Below the pieces are notes generated by a model. That model saw only the letters and a program-made list of their open reading frames with translations. It was not told the origin of the DNA and did not search any database. This document shows positions 1 to 11,700 of a DNA stretch of 18,878 nucleotides, piece by piece; positions within the stretch are counted from its first letter, which is position 1; every line of letters starts with the position of its first letter. Origin of the DNA: Nephromyces sp. MM_2019 (Eukaryota > Apicomplexa > Aconoidasida > Nephromycida); the NCBI GenBank assembly GCA_015657535.1, contig JADHZB010000185.1, positions 1 to 18,878 of the forward strand, read 5' to 3'. Position numbers and translations under genes: made by a program.

Positions 1-66
1 ACTGCCTGTGTGCTTGTCCTACTGCCTGTGTGCTTGCCCTACTGCCTGTGTGCTTGCCCTACTGCC
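1..66. repeat. Minisatellite, 20-bp unit, left edge
   Basis: Three nearly perfect copies of a 20-base unit (actgcctgtgtgcttgYcct, Y being t in copy 1 and c in copies 2 and 3) are followed by a partial fourth copy that decays into tatataaaagg. The array starts at base 1, so its true length is unknown. It lies just beyond the 3' end of the weak minus-strand candidate gene at 93-753. Confidence 0.9.
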
Positions 67-92
67 TATATATAAAAGGTTGACATAGTTGT

Positions 93-753
93 TTAAGAGT
101 TGACAGTTTCTTGAGATGGATTTGCTGCCATCGATCGTATAACCATTTTAAATTCATGTCTTTTGCTAAAGCAAGATACAAAAAGCTTAATATAGGAAAA
201 TTGTCAAGTTTCTCAACGACTTTACACACAGCAATCAACGGCTAAACATCCATCTGCTGCCAAAATGTCTACTTTTGACAATTTCTCTTCATCACTACAT
301 GCTCAAAAATTGCAAGAAAACCGTATTTTGAAAAGACCTGAAGTATGCTGATATGAAGAAAAATCTGTTGACATATGTTGAAGAATATAAAATTCATATT
401 AGGATTGGTGAAAAACATGCGTGTGTGTGGATTTATGGGAGAATTGGTGCAAAACGCATGTGTGTGAGAATTTAGCGTGTGTGTGGGAGTTTGCAGTTAA
501 ATTTCTCTACCCCAAATGCTTCTACTCTAAATTTTTATACTCCAAATTTAACCGCTCTGCACACGCATATATCCTCCACTCCATCTACTATATACCGATG
601 TACACACACATTTCCCTATCTTCTTTTATATATCTAAATCTAGCAAATTCATCTGACGTACCTAAAAAACTCTCTAGTGGCATCAATGCGATTGCTTCCC
701 CAAGCATTAATATCCAAAATACGGCCAAATCGACTATCTGAGAGCTCCGTCAT
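93..753 (-). CDS. Candidate small three-exon gene, product not recognised
   Basis: I do not recognise this product and offer the model with low confidence. Reading right to left, exon 1 (753-662) starts with ATG directly after a long pyrimidine tract ending in catag, which could be a 5'UTR intron acceptor. It encodes MTELSDSRFGRILDINAWGS and ten more residues, then a GTACGT donor in phase 2. Exon 2 (347-273) follows a cag acceptor and encodes ILQVFSKYGFLAIFEHVV plus six residues, with a GTAGAC donor in phase 2. Exon 3 (165 to 93) follows ttgctttag, encodes 23 residues and stops at 95-93. Total is about 79 residues. An alternative frame of exon 3 is also open, to a stop at 68-66, and needs a different donor. 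In AT-rich DNA such segments can arise by chance. Exon 1 is the most gene-like part. Confidence 0.25.
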
Positions 754-1458
754 TTTCTATGAAAGAAAAAAGGGAAAAAAAAGTGATTTCCAGCAATTGG
801 ATGAAAAGAAGAGAAACTTGGAAAAAGGCAAAAATGATATATAGAGCCTCTTTTTCCATCAGGATGCAACCGTCCTTCACAGAATTTACTAGTTATCAAT
901 CCAAGCAATACACATAAAACTAGAAAGTATTCTCCAGGAAAAATGACATATGAGAAATACACAAGATTTCCCAATTCAGAGAAAATTGCCCTTAGAAGGT
1001 AGCAATAATTGGAGTTAAACAGCGCTTTAAGAGATAACCAAGGTTTTCTTCTAGCTACTTTAAAATCTTCAATATCACAACAAATAATGCGCGCATGTGA
1101 ATCCTACAAAAAGCCTGTGTGCTCAGACAATGCTTCGTAAAATAAATTACACTACACAAAGCAATGAACTAGAAGAGATCTAAAATATTACTTCATCAAT
1201 TTTTTTCCTCTCAAAAGCAGTTTTTTCCTAGAATCTACCGTCGGGTTGCATCACACTTTGTCATTTGCAGATTGACAGGCATTTTCATCGCCTTTAAAAA
1301 CTGCCAAAAAGGCATGATGAGCAGCAAAAAAACGCTGCAAAATGAAGGCAAACTGCATTCCAATTAGGTTCTGTTTCCAGATACTCATTATCAAATAATT
1401 ATTTCTTTCATTAGCCAAGATATTCATAGATTCACAGCAGAAAAAAACCGAACTTCTT
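754..1458. other. No gene supported; candidate divergent intergenic region
   Basis: This AT-rich stretch lies between the two low-confidence candidate genes. Its left edge (about 760-790, read on the minus strand) is a strong pyrimidine tract that would serve as a splice acceptor for the minus-strand candidate. An open frame on the minus strand at 974-750 is mostly hydrophobic and phenylalanine-rich because it translates this pyrimidine tract. I see no RNA gene or recognisable promoter motif. Confidence 0.5.
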
Positions 1459-4400
1459 ATGGAAAGTCAACGAGAACACCAAAAGTATGGTAGAACTTTT
1501 CTATTAAAAAGGATATTTAATACCTCTAGAAAGATTACCCATTTAAGGTGCATCTTTTTATACTGTTTAAAGTTAGAAAAAATCGCAATCTAGAGAGTAA
1601 GTGCTTTTTATAAAAGGTAAAACATGTAATAAAATGATAAATACATAAATTTATATAATACAATATTATAAAAACATATATACATTTATGTGCATAAATT
1701 TATATCTTTATCTACCTCTCTCCCTCCAAAATTAATTCATAAAATTTCTCCAATCCCTGTAAAAACCCTTAAATGCTCAGTCTGCATATTCCCACAGACT
1801 CTCTCCTGGTTTCTCTTGGTATTTCCAAAACTATTATAACATCACTTTCAGGCTAGGAGCTCCATTATTTCCATCTACTCCCTGCCTCTAAACTATCATA
1901 TACACACGCAAACACACAAAATGATGCTAACCGACACATCCTTCGCCTACGCTCGAGTATCAAAAGGAACAAGACAAGTTTAAGTAATGCAAAAAAGACT
2001 AAAATAGCAAATACAAAATTCTCCTTTACCGGAGCTGCATTGAAAAACAAAGTCTATTCAATTAAACGAAGCATTAGAAGCCTCGTTGATATTTTCAATA
2101 GAATTACACGAAAAATTGAAATTTATTGCTATTTCATAGTCTAGACTCTTATTTATAGTTTTAAAACAGATTAACTTTTGTTAAATATATAGAGTCTTGT
2201 ATAGACTTGTAGGCTTTATCGGAAGTAATCTTGTGTTAGAAAAGAAGTTTTAGATGCACAAGGTACACAATACCTAATTTCTATATTAAATTGATTTTTT
2301 AACTTTCTCTTATGCCGGAAAGTAGAGAAAAATCTGGATTACAAAAGTACATCTAGAAAGCATTGGATTGCAAGCTTGGAATTCTACAAGGTAGATGAGT
2401 TATTTGAGTTAGAGGTAAGCAAAATTACGTTTTATGGTGGGTTATTCCAAGAGCAGACAAAAGGAAGAAAATCCAACACTTTCATACATCTTACTGATAA
2501 AATTAAGCTCCACTTTGTAAATATTAACTGGATTCAAACTTGAATAAAGAATGTTCGGACCCTAGCCAAAGTTAAGCCAGCATCAGCAGATGGTATTTTC
2601 TGTGTTAACTTCCGATTAGTTCAAACATGGCTACAAAACTTTTTCATTCGTAAAACCCACGTAGCGCAGCATACTCCGTCTTTGCGATACCGCCCCGTTT
2701 TAAAATAGCGGAAAACACCAGGAGGAGACCGTAGTTTAACTTTGCATTCCAGTACTTCTTCAAACAGGAGGGTCCCAAAGTAAAGCTATCAGAATGGAGT
2801 GCCACCCACAAGGATCCCTGTGTTCCGGGTACATACCAGTGTGAGATTTAAGAAAAAGTTGCAAAAGATACGCGGATGGAGCAGCTTTTGAAAGCGTATG
2901 CTCTCTACGACGGCCTAGTATGATTCGTGGAAGTTGGCTGTCTTAGGGTTGTGGGCAATGTGGGGAGGGGTAGGCGATGGGGAGAGAGGGGTGAAGGGGT
3001 GTGGAGAGAGGCGTCAGAGCAGTGTGGAGAAAGGGGAGAAGGTGGAGGGAGAGGTTGGAACAGGGAGGAAATAGGGGTCGAAATAGTGTGGAAACTAGGG
3101 GCAAGGAAGTTCGGAAGGCGGAGTCAAAATAATGCAGAAAGAGCTGAAAAAGCAGCGTGGAAAGTTTTGTGATTCACAAAAGCTTACCCCCCTGTGGGGG
3201 AATACTTCGCTGCTGCCCAATACACTGTTCACGCTTCAGCCAGTTAGCCTGATACACCGAATATAGTTTTTTCAACCACATTAGGTCTTCGCTGTACTCG
3301 CGGTATTACTTATCTAAAGATCCATATCGCACTGTGGTGGAAAACACATTTATTCTTTTTTTACGTCTTGAAGCGATAATAGGGCTAATCTGTCAAATTT
3401 GGACAATTAAGTTCACTTTGGGAATTGCTGCAGCTAGCACTAAGGGCATAAACCCCAGATGTAGCCCACTTTATGGAATGTTACTGCTTTCCCTATGCTT
3501 GCCTTATGAAAGCCTGCCACGTCAAGCATTGAATATCCTCAACACAGTTCTTCTAAAGAATGGAGAAATGTGTCAACTATAACGCTTGAACTTTGAAATG
3601 TTTGCTGCAGCTACGCTCATGGTGACCAGGCTTTCCAAGGTATGAGTGAGCATACGGTTAACATACAAAAAGAGTCACCCATAGAGGTCGCATTTTTTAT
3701 CACAAAAATATCAGCTTCAAAGAATTGCACAAAGCGTAGGGACATAGCAGTTCAACTATTCTCTGCTACTGCCTTGCTATTTCAAATAGCAAGACTTTGA
3801 GACTTTTGCTGCTGGATAATTGGTCACCAGCCTATGGCTGGCCTAGAATATAGCCAATGATGAAACTTCCGTCTTATACTACAAACTAGCAATCATCTAG
3901 AAACTTAAATTTATCCCCTCCTATAATGGTAACCTCTTTCTTTTGATGATGCAAATTATTTTCTGAATAACAATGATTGATCCTTCCAGTAATATCGGCA
4001 ACGTAATGGTGGTAGAAGCAAACATGTACTTGCTCAAGCTACTCTAGATTAATTAAGGAGTCTCAAGCTCTGCATATCTGTGAAGATTCATTTGTTTCAT
4101 CCACAAAGAAATACGTCCTTAACAGGAGATGTTATCGTCAAACTGGACAAGTTCTCTGCTGCTCGTTTCAGTGACGAAATTTATCTGCGCTCAGTGGCGC
4201 AGTTAATAGCCGATGCATCGTGGGTATAAGTATAAAGCTGCCGAGAGGAAACGGTAAATAACTCTCTAGTACTCGTTACTTACAATTTTGCATCAGCACA
4301 AGTTGAAAATTTTTTTGCTTTTAGCAGTCTTTTGGTCTCGCTCTTTTTGCATTTACAAATCCATTGTAAAAAAGAGATTATAGAACTGTGCATTCATAAT

Positions 4401-5330
4401 AGACAAAGCAAACCATGGTGATGTATCTCCCTTGCCATCACTTTAAAGAGAGCACTGCTTGCACTTGAAGTAAATATGCAAATGGGGGTAAATGCGAAGT
4501 GCACCTGACACCAGGAATATACTTGCTATACAAGGCTCCCAACCCTGCTTGAAAGCCTGATAACTTTACACGACATGGCTATTTCTCGCAGAAGCACAAA
4601 AACCCACTATGTGGTTTAATAGTGTTTTAATGATAGAAAAATATGCTCTAGTTTTTATAAGAGGTAGCTAAGGTTCTTTTTTCAGTCAGAAATATGCTAG
4701 GGAAAGAAAAAATGCCTAGTTACGTGCTAACCCTTAATGTGAACAAATCAAGCAATGCTAAGAAGCAAAGCGATACTCCTTCAATTATTAAGGCACCAGA
4801 GTTACTAACACTCGGTAATGAGATACTTGTTTATAACATATACGAGTATATGATATACCAGTCTTAAGCCCGCTACTGAGTTACCTTTATGTGAGAATGC
4901 TGATATCAGGGGATTGTGCTGTCATTAAAAAGCGATGCAGCCAAGTGAATTATCGCTTCAGCTGCTTTTCAATGTTAGAGCAATATAAACTAGCTGTCTT
5001 TCTATTCTATTATAATCAATACGAATAAATACTAGTTTTGATCTTTTGGATGATCAAGCGAGCAGAGGAATGCATCATATTAAAGCTTATATGTTTTGCT
5101 CAAAAACTAAAGGGATGAGTAACGAGCCCCTTGTTTCTTTCCCTAAGACTTGAATACGCCTCGAGAAACGTCGCAAAGGTATGTGGTGAGCTGTGAAAAA
5201 AGAGAGATCCGCGCTTTTTTTGAGAACTCGGAAATATCACTCTAAAGTGTACTACGTCCATCCATGCATGCAGTGTGCATTACGTATGCAAGAAAATGGT
5301 ACCAAGTGCAGCCAGTTACTCTTTAAGTAA
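1459..5330 (+). CDS. Candidate nine-exon gene, product not recognised
   Basis: I do not recognise the product. Every listed junction has GT and AG and compatible phase: 1459-1484, 2357-2414, 2768-2828, 3434-3569, 3611-3639, 4126-4223, 4325-4365, 5148-5178 and 5274-5330 (stop 5328-5330). The product would be about 178 residues. Segments that read like protein are KHWIASLEFYKVDELFELE (exon 2), EGPKVKLSEWSATHKDPCVP (exon 3), LLLSLCLPYESLPRQALNIL (within exon 4) and FSAARFSDEIYLRSVAQLIA (within exon 6). Exon 4 looks alpha-helical. The strongest donors are GTAAGC after exon 2, GTATGAGT after exon 5, GTATAAGT after exon 6 and GTATGT after exon 8. Weak points are the 41-base intron between exons 4 and 5, far shorter than the others here, and the purine-rich acceptor of exon 2. 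I chose segments by eye, so chance assembly is a real alternative. Exons 6 to 8 are the best part. Confidence 0.3.
1644..1705. repeat. Short direct repeat in AT-rich low-complexity DNA
   Basis: The 13-mer cataaatttatat occurs at 1644-1656 and again at 1693-1705, separated by AT-rich sequence. It falls in what would be intron 1 of the plus-strand candidate gene. Nothing further supports a function. Confidence 0.6.
2938..3165 (+). other. Purine-rich, G-run tract with quadruplex potential
   Basis: The plus strand is strongly purine-biased, with repeated GGGG and gagag motifs. Five GGGG runs at 2962-2965, 2967-2970, 2979-2982, 2988-2991 and 2996-2999 meet the usual G-quadruplex pattern. The open frame through it (2927-3172) encodes a Gly/Arg/Glu-rich string expected from translating purine-rich DNA, so I do not call it a protein. 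If the plus-strand candidate gene is real, this tract is intronic. Confidence 0.6.
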
Positions 5331-5625
5331 TTCTTCGCCAGTTTTTTCCACAAAAAGCTCACAGATCAAGTAATGCGCAATCATATTAAGTGTAGTGTCA
5401 TCTTATGTCGCATGTTCACGACAAAATATATCTCTTTCATAAAAATTTTTAAAGATATTTGTACCGGTTCTTCGAATTAAAAAAGCATTACTGGCAACAG
5501 CGTGAATGTCATATTTTTTTGACCAGAAAACCATTTATTTTAGTGAAGCAAATGTAGCAGTCATCATAAAAATAACGTTGACAGCCACTACACGCTCCTT
5601 CGACTAATAATTTTAATGTGCTATT

Positions 5626-5787
5626 TTATGTTTGAAATATTCTTCTCACTTCTTGAAGCTTCTTGGTTCGTTCGGGGCTACTGAGGCCATCCTCTGAAGT
5701 AGTAAAAATTTCGAACTCATTCAGCTTTCCTTCCAGGACTTTCATCTGTTTCTCTAAGTCTGCAACACTTTTTTTAGTATCTTTTGC
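5626..5787 (-). CDS. Coronin exon 13, C-terminal coiled coil and stop
   Basis: It encodes residues 455-507. KKSVADLEKQMKVLEGKLNE places V462, L465, M469, L472, L476 and F479 at alternating three- and four-residue spacing, a coiled coil like those that oligomerise coronins. A second basic stretch, RTKKLQEVRRIF, precedes the taa stop at 5628-5626. The acceptor is cag at 5790-5788. Confidence 0.85.
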   Translation of the reverse strand, partial: AKDTKKSVADLEKQMKVLEGKLNEFEIFTTSEDGLSSPERTKKLQEVRRIFQT

Positions 5788-8700
5788 CTGTATTATCGCA
5801 ATGTGTTAATTTCTTAAGTAAATCGGAAGTATATGCCCACCATACATCACTGATTTGTGCACCTTCTATGACTTGCATCGAGGTAGTCAATTATTGTCGC
5901 TGTCAAGCCACAGACTTTATTGGCTTAAACAATTTTAGACAAGATAGTATATTAGTATATCTTCTAGGGCGACAAAAAATAATGCCTTCCTTAAATCTGT
6001 AACCATTAGCTTTTAGAAATAACCTCAATAAAAGTCTGTCAGCGAGTACCCTAAAGCCATCAGATACGAAAAGTACTATGATCTTGGTACCGTGGACACA
6101 TATTTTGCGTGGAGTTATTTTTTTTACGGGGGGCTATATAAGTAAAGGAAATTCCATAGCGACAAAGTCATGCCGATTTTGTTAAGGTTCAAAAAATTAA
6201 GGCTCACATTTTTTAATTTCGAGCTGGGGCCAGACATATTGCGTTTGCTTAGGGCCTCGGCGCTGGGTTCAGGCGCAGTTCGTGTACTTTGTTCCTCGTC
6301 GCTAGTCCTATGGGATGATGTTTCTTCCGATAACGTCGTTGGTAGCTTTAGAGAAAAATTAATTTAGAGGGTTGTAAATGGAGACGTGCAATAGTAAAGA
6401 ATTCTCACAAAACATTTCTTCGTTTACGTAAAATCTACATTTTTTGTAGTAAAATATGGTACTTAAAACTCCTTCAGCTTAGCCTATCAGCATCTCCTCG
6501 AACTATAGGTGAAGAAAGTAGTATGGAAATAAAATGGTCCCTTTCTAAAAAAATTGAAACTCTGTAGCGTCTCCTATGCTTTCGTTTCACCTAAACATTT
6601 GGCGTTAGAAGGCTCGGTTAGAAAATAGCAACAAATGCAAATTTGTAACGGGCAAGCTTGTAGCCTTGCTAAAGCCCTGACACTTACATAAGTTGGCACA
6701 AAATAATGAAAGAAAACCGCAAATAAAATTGCTGCTCCATCAAGGACGTGATGACATGAGCTCAGCTTATGCTATGTCATATTGTGGCTAGCTATAGGTG
6801 CACAGTGACTTGCTATACCTGCATGGTCAATACTAATTATACAGAGACCACCGATGACTGCTTCGCAACACTTCTCTCATTCGAGTAAATAAGATGGAAC
6901 ATCATAGTACCGAAAGAACTGAAAACCTGATATTGGGCAGCTTACCGATGTATGCCTCGGTCGAGCGGCACTTGGTGCAATATTCTTAGGGATTTGGATC
7001 ATTGCATTATGGGAATAAGAGCAACGTCTTATGCTGTACTCTTTTTGTGCCAGCCAACTAACGTGGTCCTGAGTAAAAGTAATCAGATTTTCAGCAGCCT
7101 TATCCTTCCAAAACTTCATGATACCCATTATGCTTCTGGTGCAGGCACCGTGCATAGCTAACGATGCAATCTACCGACTCCAGTATACTAGCTAAGGTGA
7201 AAAAGATAGAGCCATAATTGTAAAAAAGGTTACAGGCTGCGCAGATATCTACAAGAGTTAAGCTAGGTAAAATTCGTTAATCACTGATTGATTATAACCG
7301 CCTTCCACAACATATTTTTCCATCTGCACTTTTCTCAAACTAATTTTGTCACCCCTACGGGTTTCTTATGAAAAAGTGGCAACTCGATTCACTGGAGCCT
7401 GATATCATCTAAGGTAGTATAAGAGGAATTGCTTGGGCTAAACTTCTTTTGACAACAGTTTTAACTCTTTATTTCAACAATTCCATTAAATTACCACTTG
7501 TTCCTCCAATGGTAAAACATCAGGGTAAAGATCTTTCTGAAAGGCTTCCGATCTTCTCGGAACAGAAAAGCTAACGGGTAAAATATCCTTCCCATTTTCG
7601 CAGCGAAGCATCCTGCCAATTTCACAGCGCGTCGCATCACAGCACCTGTTGATAAAATTTTTTTTTCCTAATAATTGCATACCTTATTAGGAAGTACCAT
7701 TTACTTACACCGCATCATGAAAATAATTCCATGCCGATAAACCTTTGCTATTACACTACCAACCATTTACTTACTATATATTTACTCGAAAAATTCGAAT
7801 AATTCGATCTTTTCATCATGAGCAAATTAAAAAGTTGAAGAGATACAAGTATCCTAACAATTGTATAGAAAATAGTCTGCCGAATAGTTATTAATTTTTC
7901 TAAATAAATGAGCCTTGGATTAAGTCATTTCAACTGGTACATAATGCGTGTCCCCATGAAGTTCAGCATGCAGGATTTTTGATAACCTGACGGGCTGCAC
8001 GAGAAAAAACTATAAATCCTTGGTCGTTTGTTTATAAGTTTTGATTTTCAGGTTGAGCTAGCTTACTTACTGATAGATATAAATAAATTCATATCAAATT
8101 TTCAGTCAGAGTGCCTCATAAAACTTTTCCACGTCACTTACAGTTTTGGCGTGAAGCAAAACGTTTTAACTGGAACGTTTGATCTATACTCTCCAGTCTT
8201 AATCAATTGGCTTCCTTGAAGCTGCAAAACCCTAGCTATTCCGTCACCCTGAAGATGAAGAGCAGGACAAAAGCTTGTTCAATGCTTGGATTCTTTTGCG
8301 ACCTAAATTGCTAAACAGTAGTTCATGATAGATAACTATATATGATACCTTAAACTTTATCATGTTAATTTTACAGTAATTGAAGCTAGACATCCACAAT
8401 TAAGAATTTGCCTCAAGTTACTAGTTGTAATACACTATTATAGCATTCATTTGATACCTGTAAAAAAAAAAGTATTTGATGAGGCATAATAACTTGGCAA
8501 AGATTTTCAAGCAGCCCTGAGACTCTTGACAGCTTTGCCCATTTTTGAGGTAATTATATTCAATTAGCCTCGATATTAAGCTTCTAATGGTACGCTTGGT
8601 ATTCTTTATTTTGCACTATCAACATTTTTACAGTCTTATAGCAAAATTTATACCTTTGCCGCAACATAGATCAATCCAAGGCAGTCATCGTAAGTAGGGT

Positions 8701-11700
8701 ACAAAGGCTGTGAAGCCTTGTCTAGTTCCATAACAGAAACACTGCAAAAAAAATGGTTTCAATATTTTTTAATTTTAAGTCATTGGAGTAGCACTACTGT
8801 TAAGTGCGAATTTAAATCAAAGCTTGATGGTTAAAAGTTCTTTTGACGCAAAGCTTATTTCAGAGATACATAAAAATAACTAGCGATATCTAGACATGCC
8901 AAAAACTATTTTCTAATCCCTTAGCAAACAGTAATGAAGTTAAGAAAGTTTTGTTTCATCCGATAAGATTAAATGCATAAAAATATGCTTCCAACTAAGA
9001 GAAAAATGAAAATTAAACTGCATATGTTTCATAAATATTCCGCTGTTCAAATCACTTTACTAGTGTAAAAATAAAAGGTCGAATCTGCAATAAAAGCGGG
9101 TAATTACTATCTCTGTTCCCGCGCTTTTAAGCATCCATCATGCATATATTTCTTTCCAGATTGAAGCTACTCGTAACTCCGAGTAACCTGCTTTTTCAAG
9201 GTAATATAGGTCTAATATAAGCCAGCTTCTAGAAAAACAATACTAAAAAGCTTACGGAGAAGACAGATTTCTTGAATCCCAAAGCTTAAGTTCCCTGGTG
9301 AAACTCTTCGAAAAACCTGTGCTCAGAATGTGCCCGGCTATTCCTGCAAGTCCTTCAATATACAGCGCTTTTACCGCTTTGCTTCCATCATGTGTAACTG
9401 CCTCTGCAATTTTCTTGCAGTTTCTTATATCTATAAGTCTCAACATTCGATCTCTTGTCGCAGTGACTAGCATTTCCCTGAAAATTACAAGTTTTGCTAT
9501 TATGTTAGCATGTTTTATGCTCATTATTAAATTACCTCTTCAAAATTTCTCGAAGTTTATTCCGATGTGCCCATAAATATTTCTATGTCTGAGTTAGCAT
9601 TATTATAAAATATTACTTCTTTTAAATTTCAAATCATAGCCAAATTCTTCCTGAAAGTTTCGCACAAAAAAACCTAGATGCATAAATAATTTGGTCAATT
9701 GCAGAATTTATACAAGTAAAACTCGATTTTTTTACTTGCAGGATTGAGCTATAAAATTAATGTTTGCAAAGTACAAATACATAAATCATGCTATATTAAA
9801 GCAAAAAAAGTAGGAAATATCGCTATTTTTACTTATTTCCGCCAATACGATGTTGATTAAAGTATTATGTAATGGAAGGTAGGCGCAAGATGCTGCAAGC
9901 TGGCTTATTCAATATACCCTTTTGAATCCCAAGCAAGAGAGTAAGGAGTCTCGTCGAGTCGTAGCGTTGTAACACAAGATTCTTGGTTAGCATCCCTGCG
10001 CAATTAACGAAGGTTCAGGCACTATGGTACACCATACAAAAGTTTAATATCTCGAAATGATTATATCACAGATTATGCGGCTGCATCTTTCAAGCTCAAT
10101 GGTCCAAATAATATTTTCTTTCAAAATTTGAATCCAAAAATAATTATTCTCATGCAGTAAAATAATTATTTTTAAGATTTCCATGACTTAAACTTATCTC
10201 TGGATATAAAATAAAAACAAGGATTTTAGCTACTTTCATCCATGACATTGTTATGATGTAGCTGACCATAGTTTTATAGTTGCATCAAATGATCCTGTAG
10301 CTAGTATATTGTTTGTGGCAACATTCCACTGTAAGAGCATAACTTTTTTGCTGTGCCCCTCTAATGTGCTGTGGCTTCCTTTAATTTCCGCCTTTTCCTG
10401 GAAATCAGGTGGTATTTTCCAAATTTTCACAGTAGTGTCTGCAAGTTGGAGCAAATGGCAGATTATGTTTCTTGAACATAAAATACTTCCACTGAAAAAT
10501 TTGAATAGCTTCGTCATTATTAATTTTTTAGGAACTTCTTTGCTTACTCCTCCCTAATTGCACGTAGTTACTGCTGCTGCAATTACTATACTCCATAAAT
10601 AACGCATAAAAGCAATAAAAATAAAATTACATTAAAAAAACAATGTACGCAAAAGAAGGATAACTTTCAGTCTTTCTTAAGATAACTATACGTTAAAATA
10701 AACACGGCATACTGGATGTTTAAGTCATAATTATAGTTTCGCAAGAATGGCTAATGACGCACGCATCCTATTGTCAAAACACGCTTTCATGCTACTATAT
10801 CTAATTATTTAACTTTTTATCTCTTCTCTTATTTAAAAAAATTTCAATTCAGTAATTAAATAGTAGCAATTTCTAAACCTAAGAAAGGAATGAATGCACT
10901 GTTTCACCGAAAAATCCTGTAGCAAACAAATATTAAAATTACCTTCGGAAGCTGAGGCAACCACATCAGGAGAGAAAGTAGCGAAGCCAGTATCGTGTAT
11001 TGATCCCGTGTGCCCTGCAGAATAAATGAAACACACCGCGTAGTCAAGTGGAAAGCTGATAGTGTCACCCGGTAACATTCAATTGCTGTGCTCACGCTAC
11101 GTACGCTTTCGATTGTATTATATTTATATATACGTTCTTCTACAAGCACTTTGCTGTTCATAAAGAGGGAAAAACTATTTCGAAAACTTATGGAGCTTCA
11201 ATTTCAGTACTGGGAGGAGCTATAGGATGTGCAATAACATTCTAGTGGCTTCTTCTAAGGTTACATTTAGCTTCTCAAATATAAACCTAAAAGTTTCGTA
11301 TTTGAAACTTATTCAGGGATAATTGCTATGTCAATAACCCAATAAATGTAGGATATCACCCGCGATTACCTTTGAGCTTTAGCACTCGGGGATTTCTTTT
11401 ACACTCTGATAGCGGGATAATTCCTATCATCCCACCTCCACCGGTTTCCCAAGGTGCCTAAAAATATTTTTAAATCCTAGCAGAAATAGTGTCAATAGCA
11501 CCAAGCGATACGATTATTTTAGCTGTTTCTATAAAAGTAAAGTAGTGGAACTACCTGAGAAGGCTTTTTTTAACTGAATTACTTTGCTTCGAGGGTGACA
11601 AACTTTCATATTTGGGTTAGCAAAGCATGTGGTTTTTCCCCAATGGAAAAGTGAATGCAATTTAGTAGAAAACCATCTGGCTATCGTCGTACGCATGATA

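Noticed and set aside
421..741. 106-codon plus-strand open frame
   Set aside because: Its composition is Tyr/Phe/Ser-rich with no domain, and it overlaps the more protein-like minus-strand candidate exon. It is probably chance.
2641..2850. Minus-strand open stretch including KKYWNAKLNYGLLLVFSAIL
   Set aside because: It looks protein-like, but I found no donor whose phase links it to a neighbouring segment. It lies in a locally GC-rich patch where long chance frames are common, and it overlaps a plus-strand candidate exon.
2927..3172. Gly/Arg/Glu-rich plus-strand open frame
   Set aside because: Purine-rich DNA lacks T, so stop codons are rare. The composition of the product follows from that alone.
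6877..6935. GFQFFRYYDV on the minus strand, resembling the coronin segment near RYYE
   Set aside because: It lies downstream of the CEIGRML exon, in the wrong order for coronin. The true segment is the KGDGIARVLQL exon at 8248-8142, which fits in phase.
9298..9576. Plus-strand open frame of 92 codons (and a similar one at 10309-10557)
   Set aside because: These are antisense shadows of coronin WD40 exons at 9477-9256 and 10438-10267.
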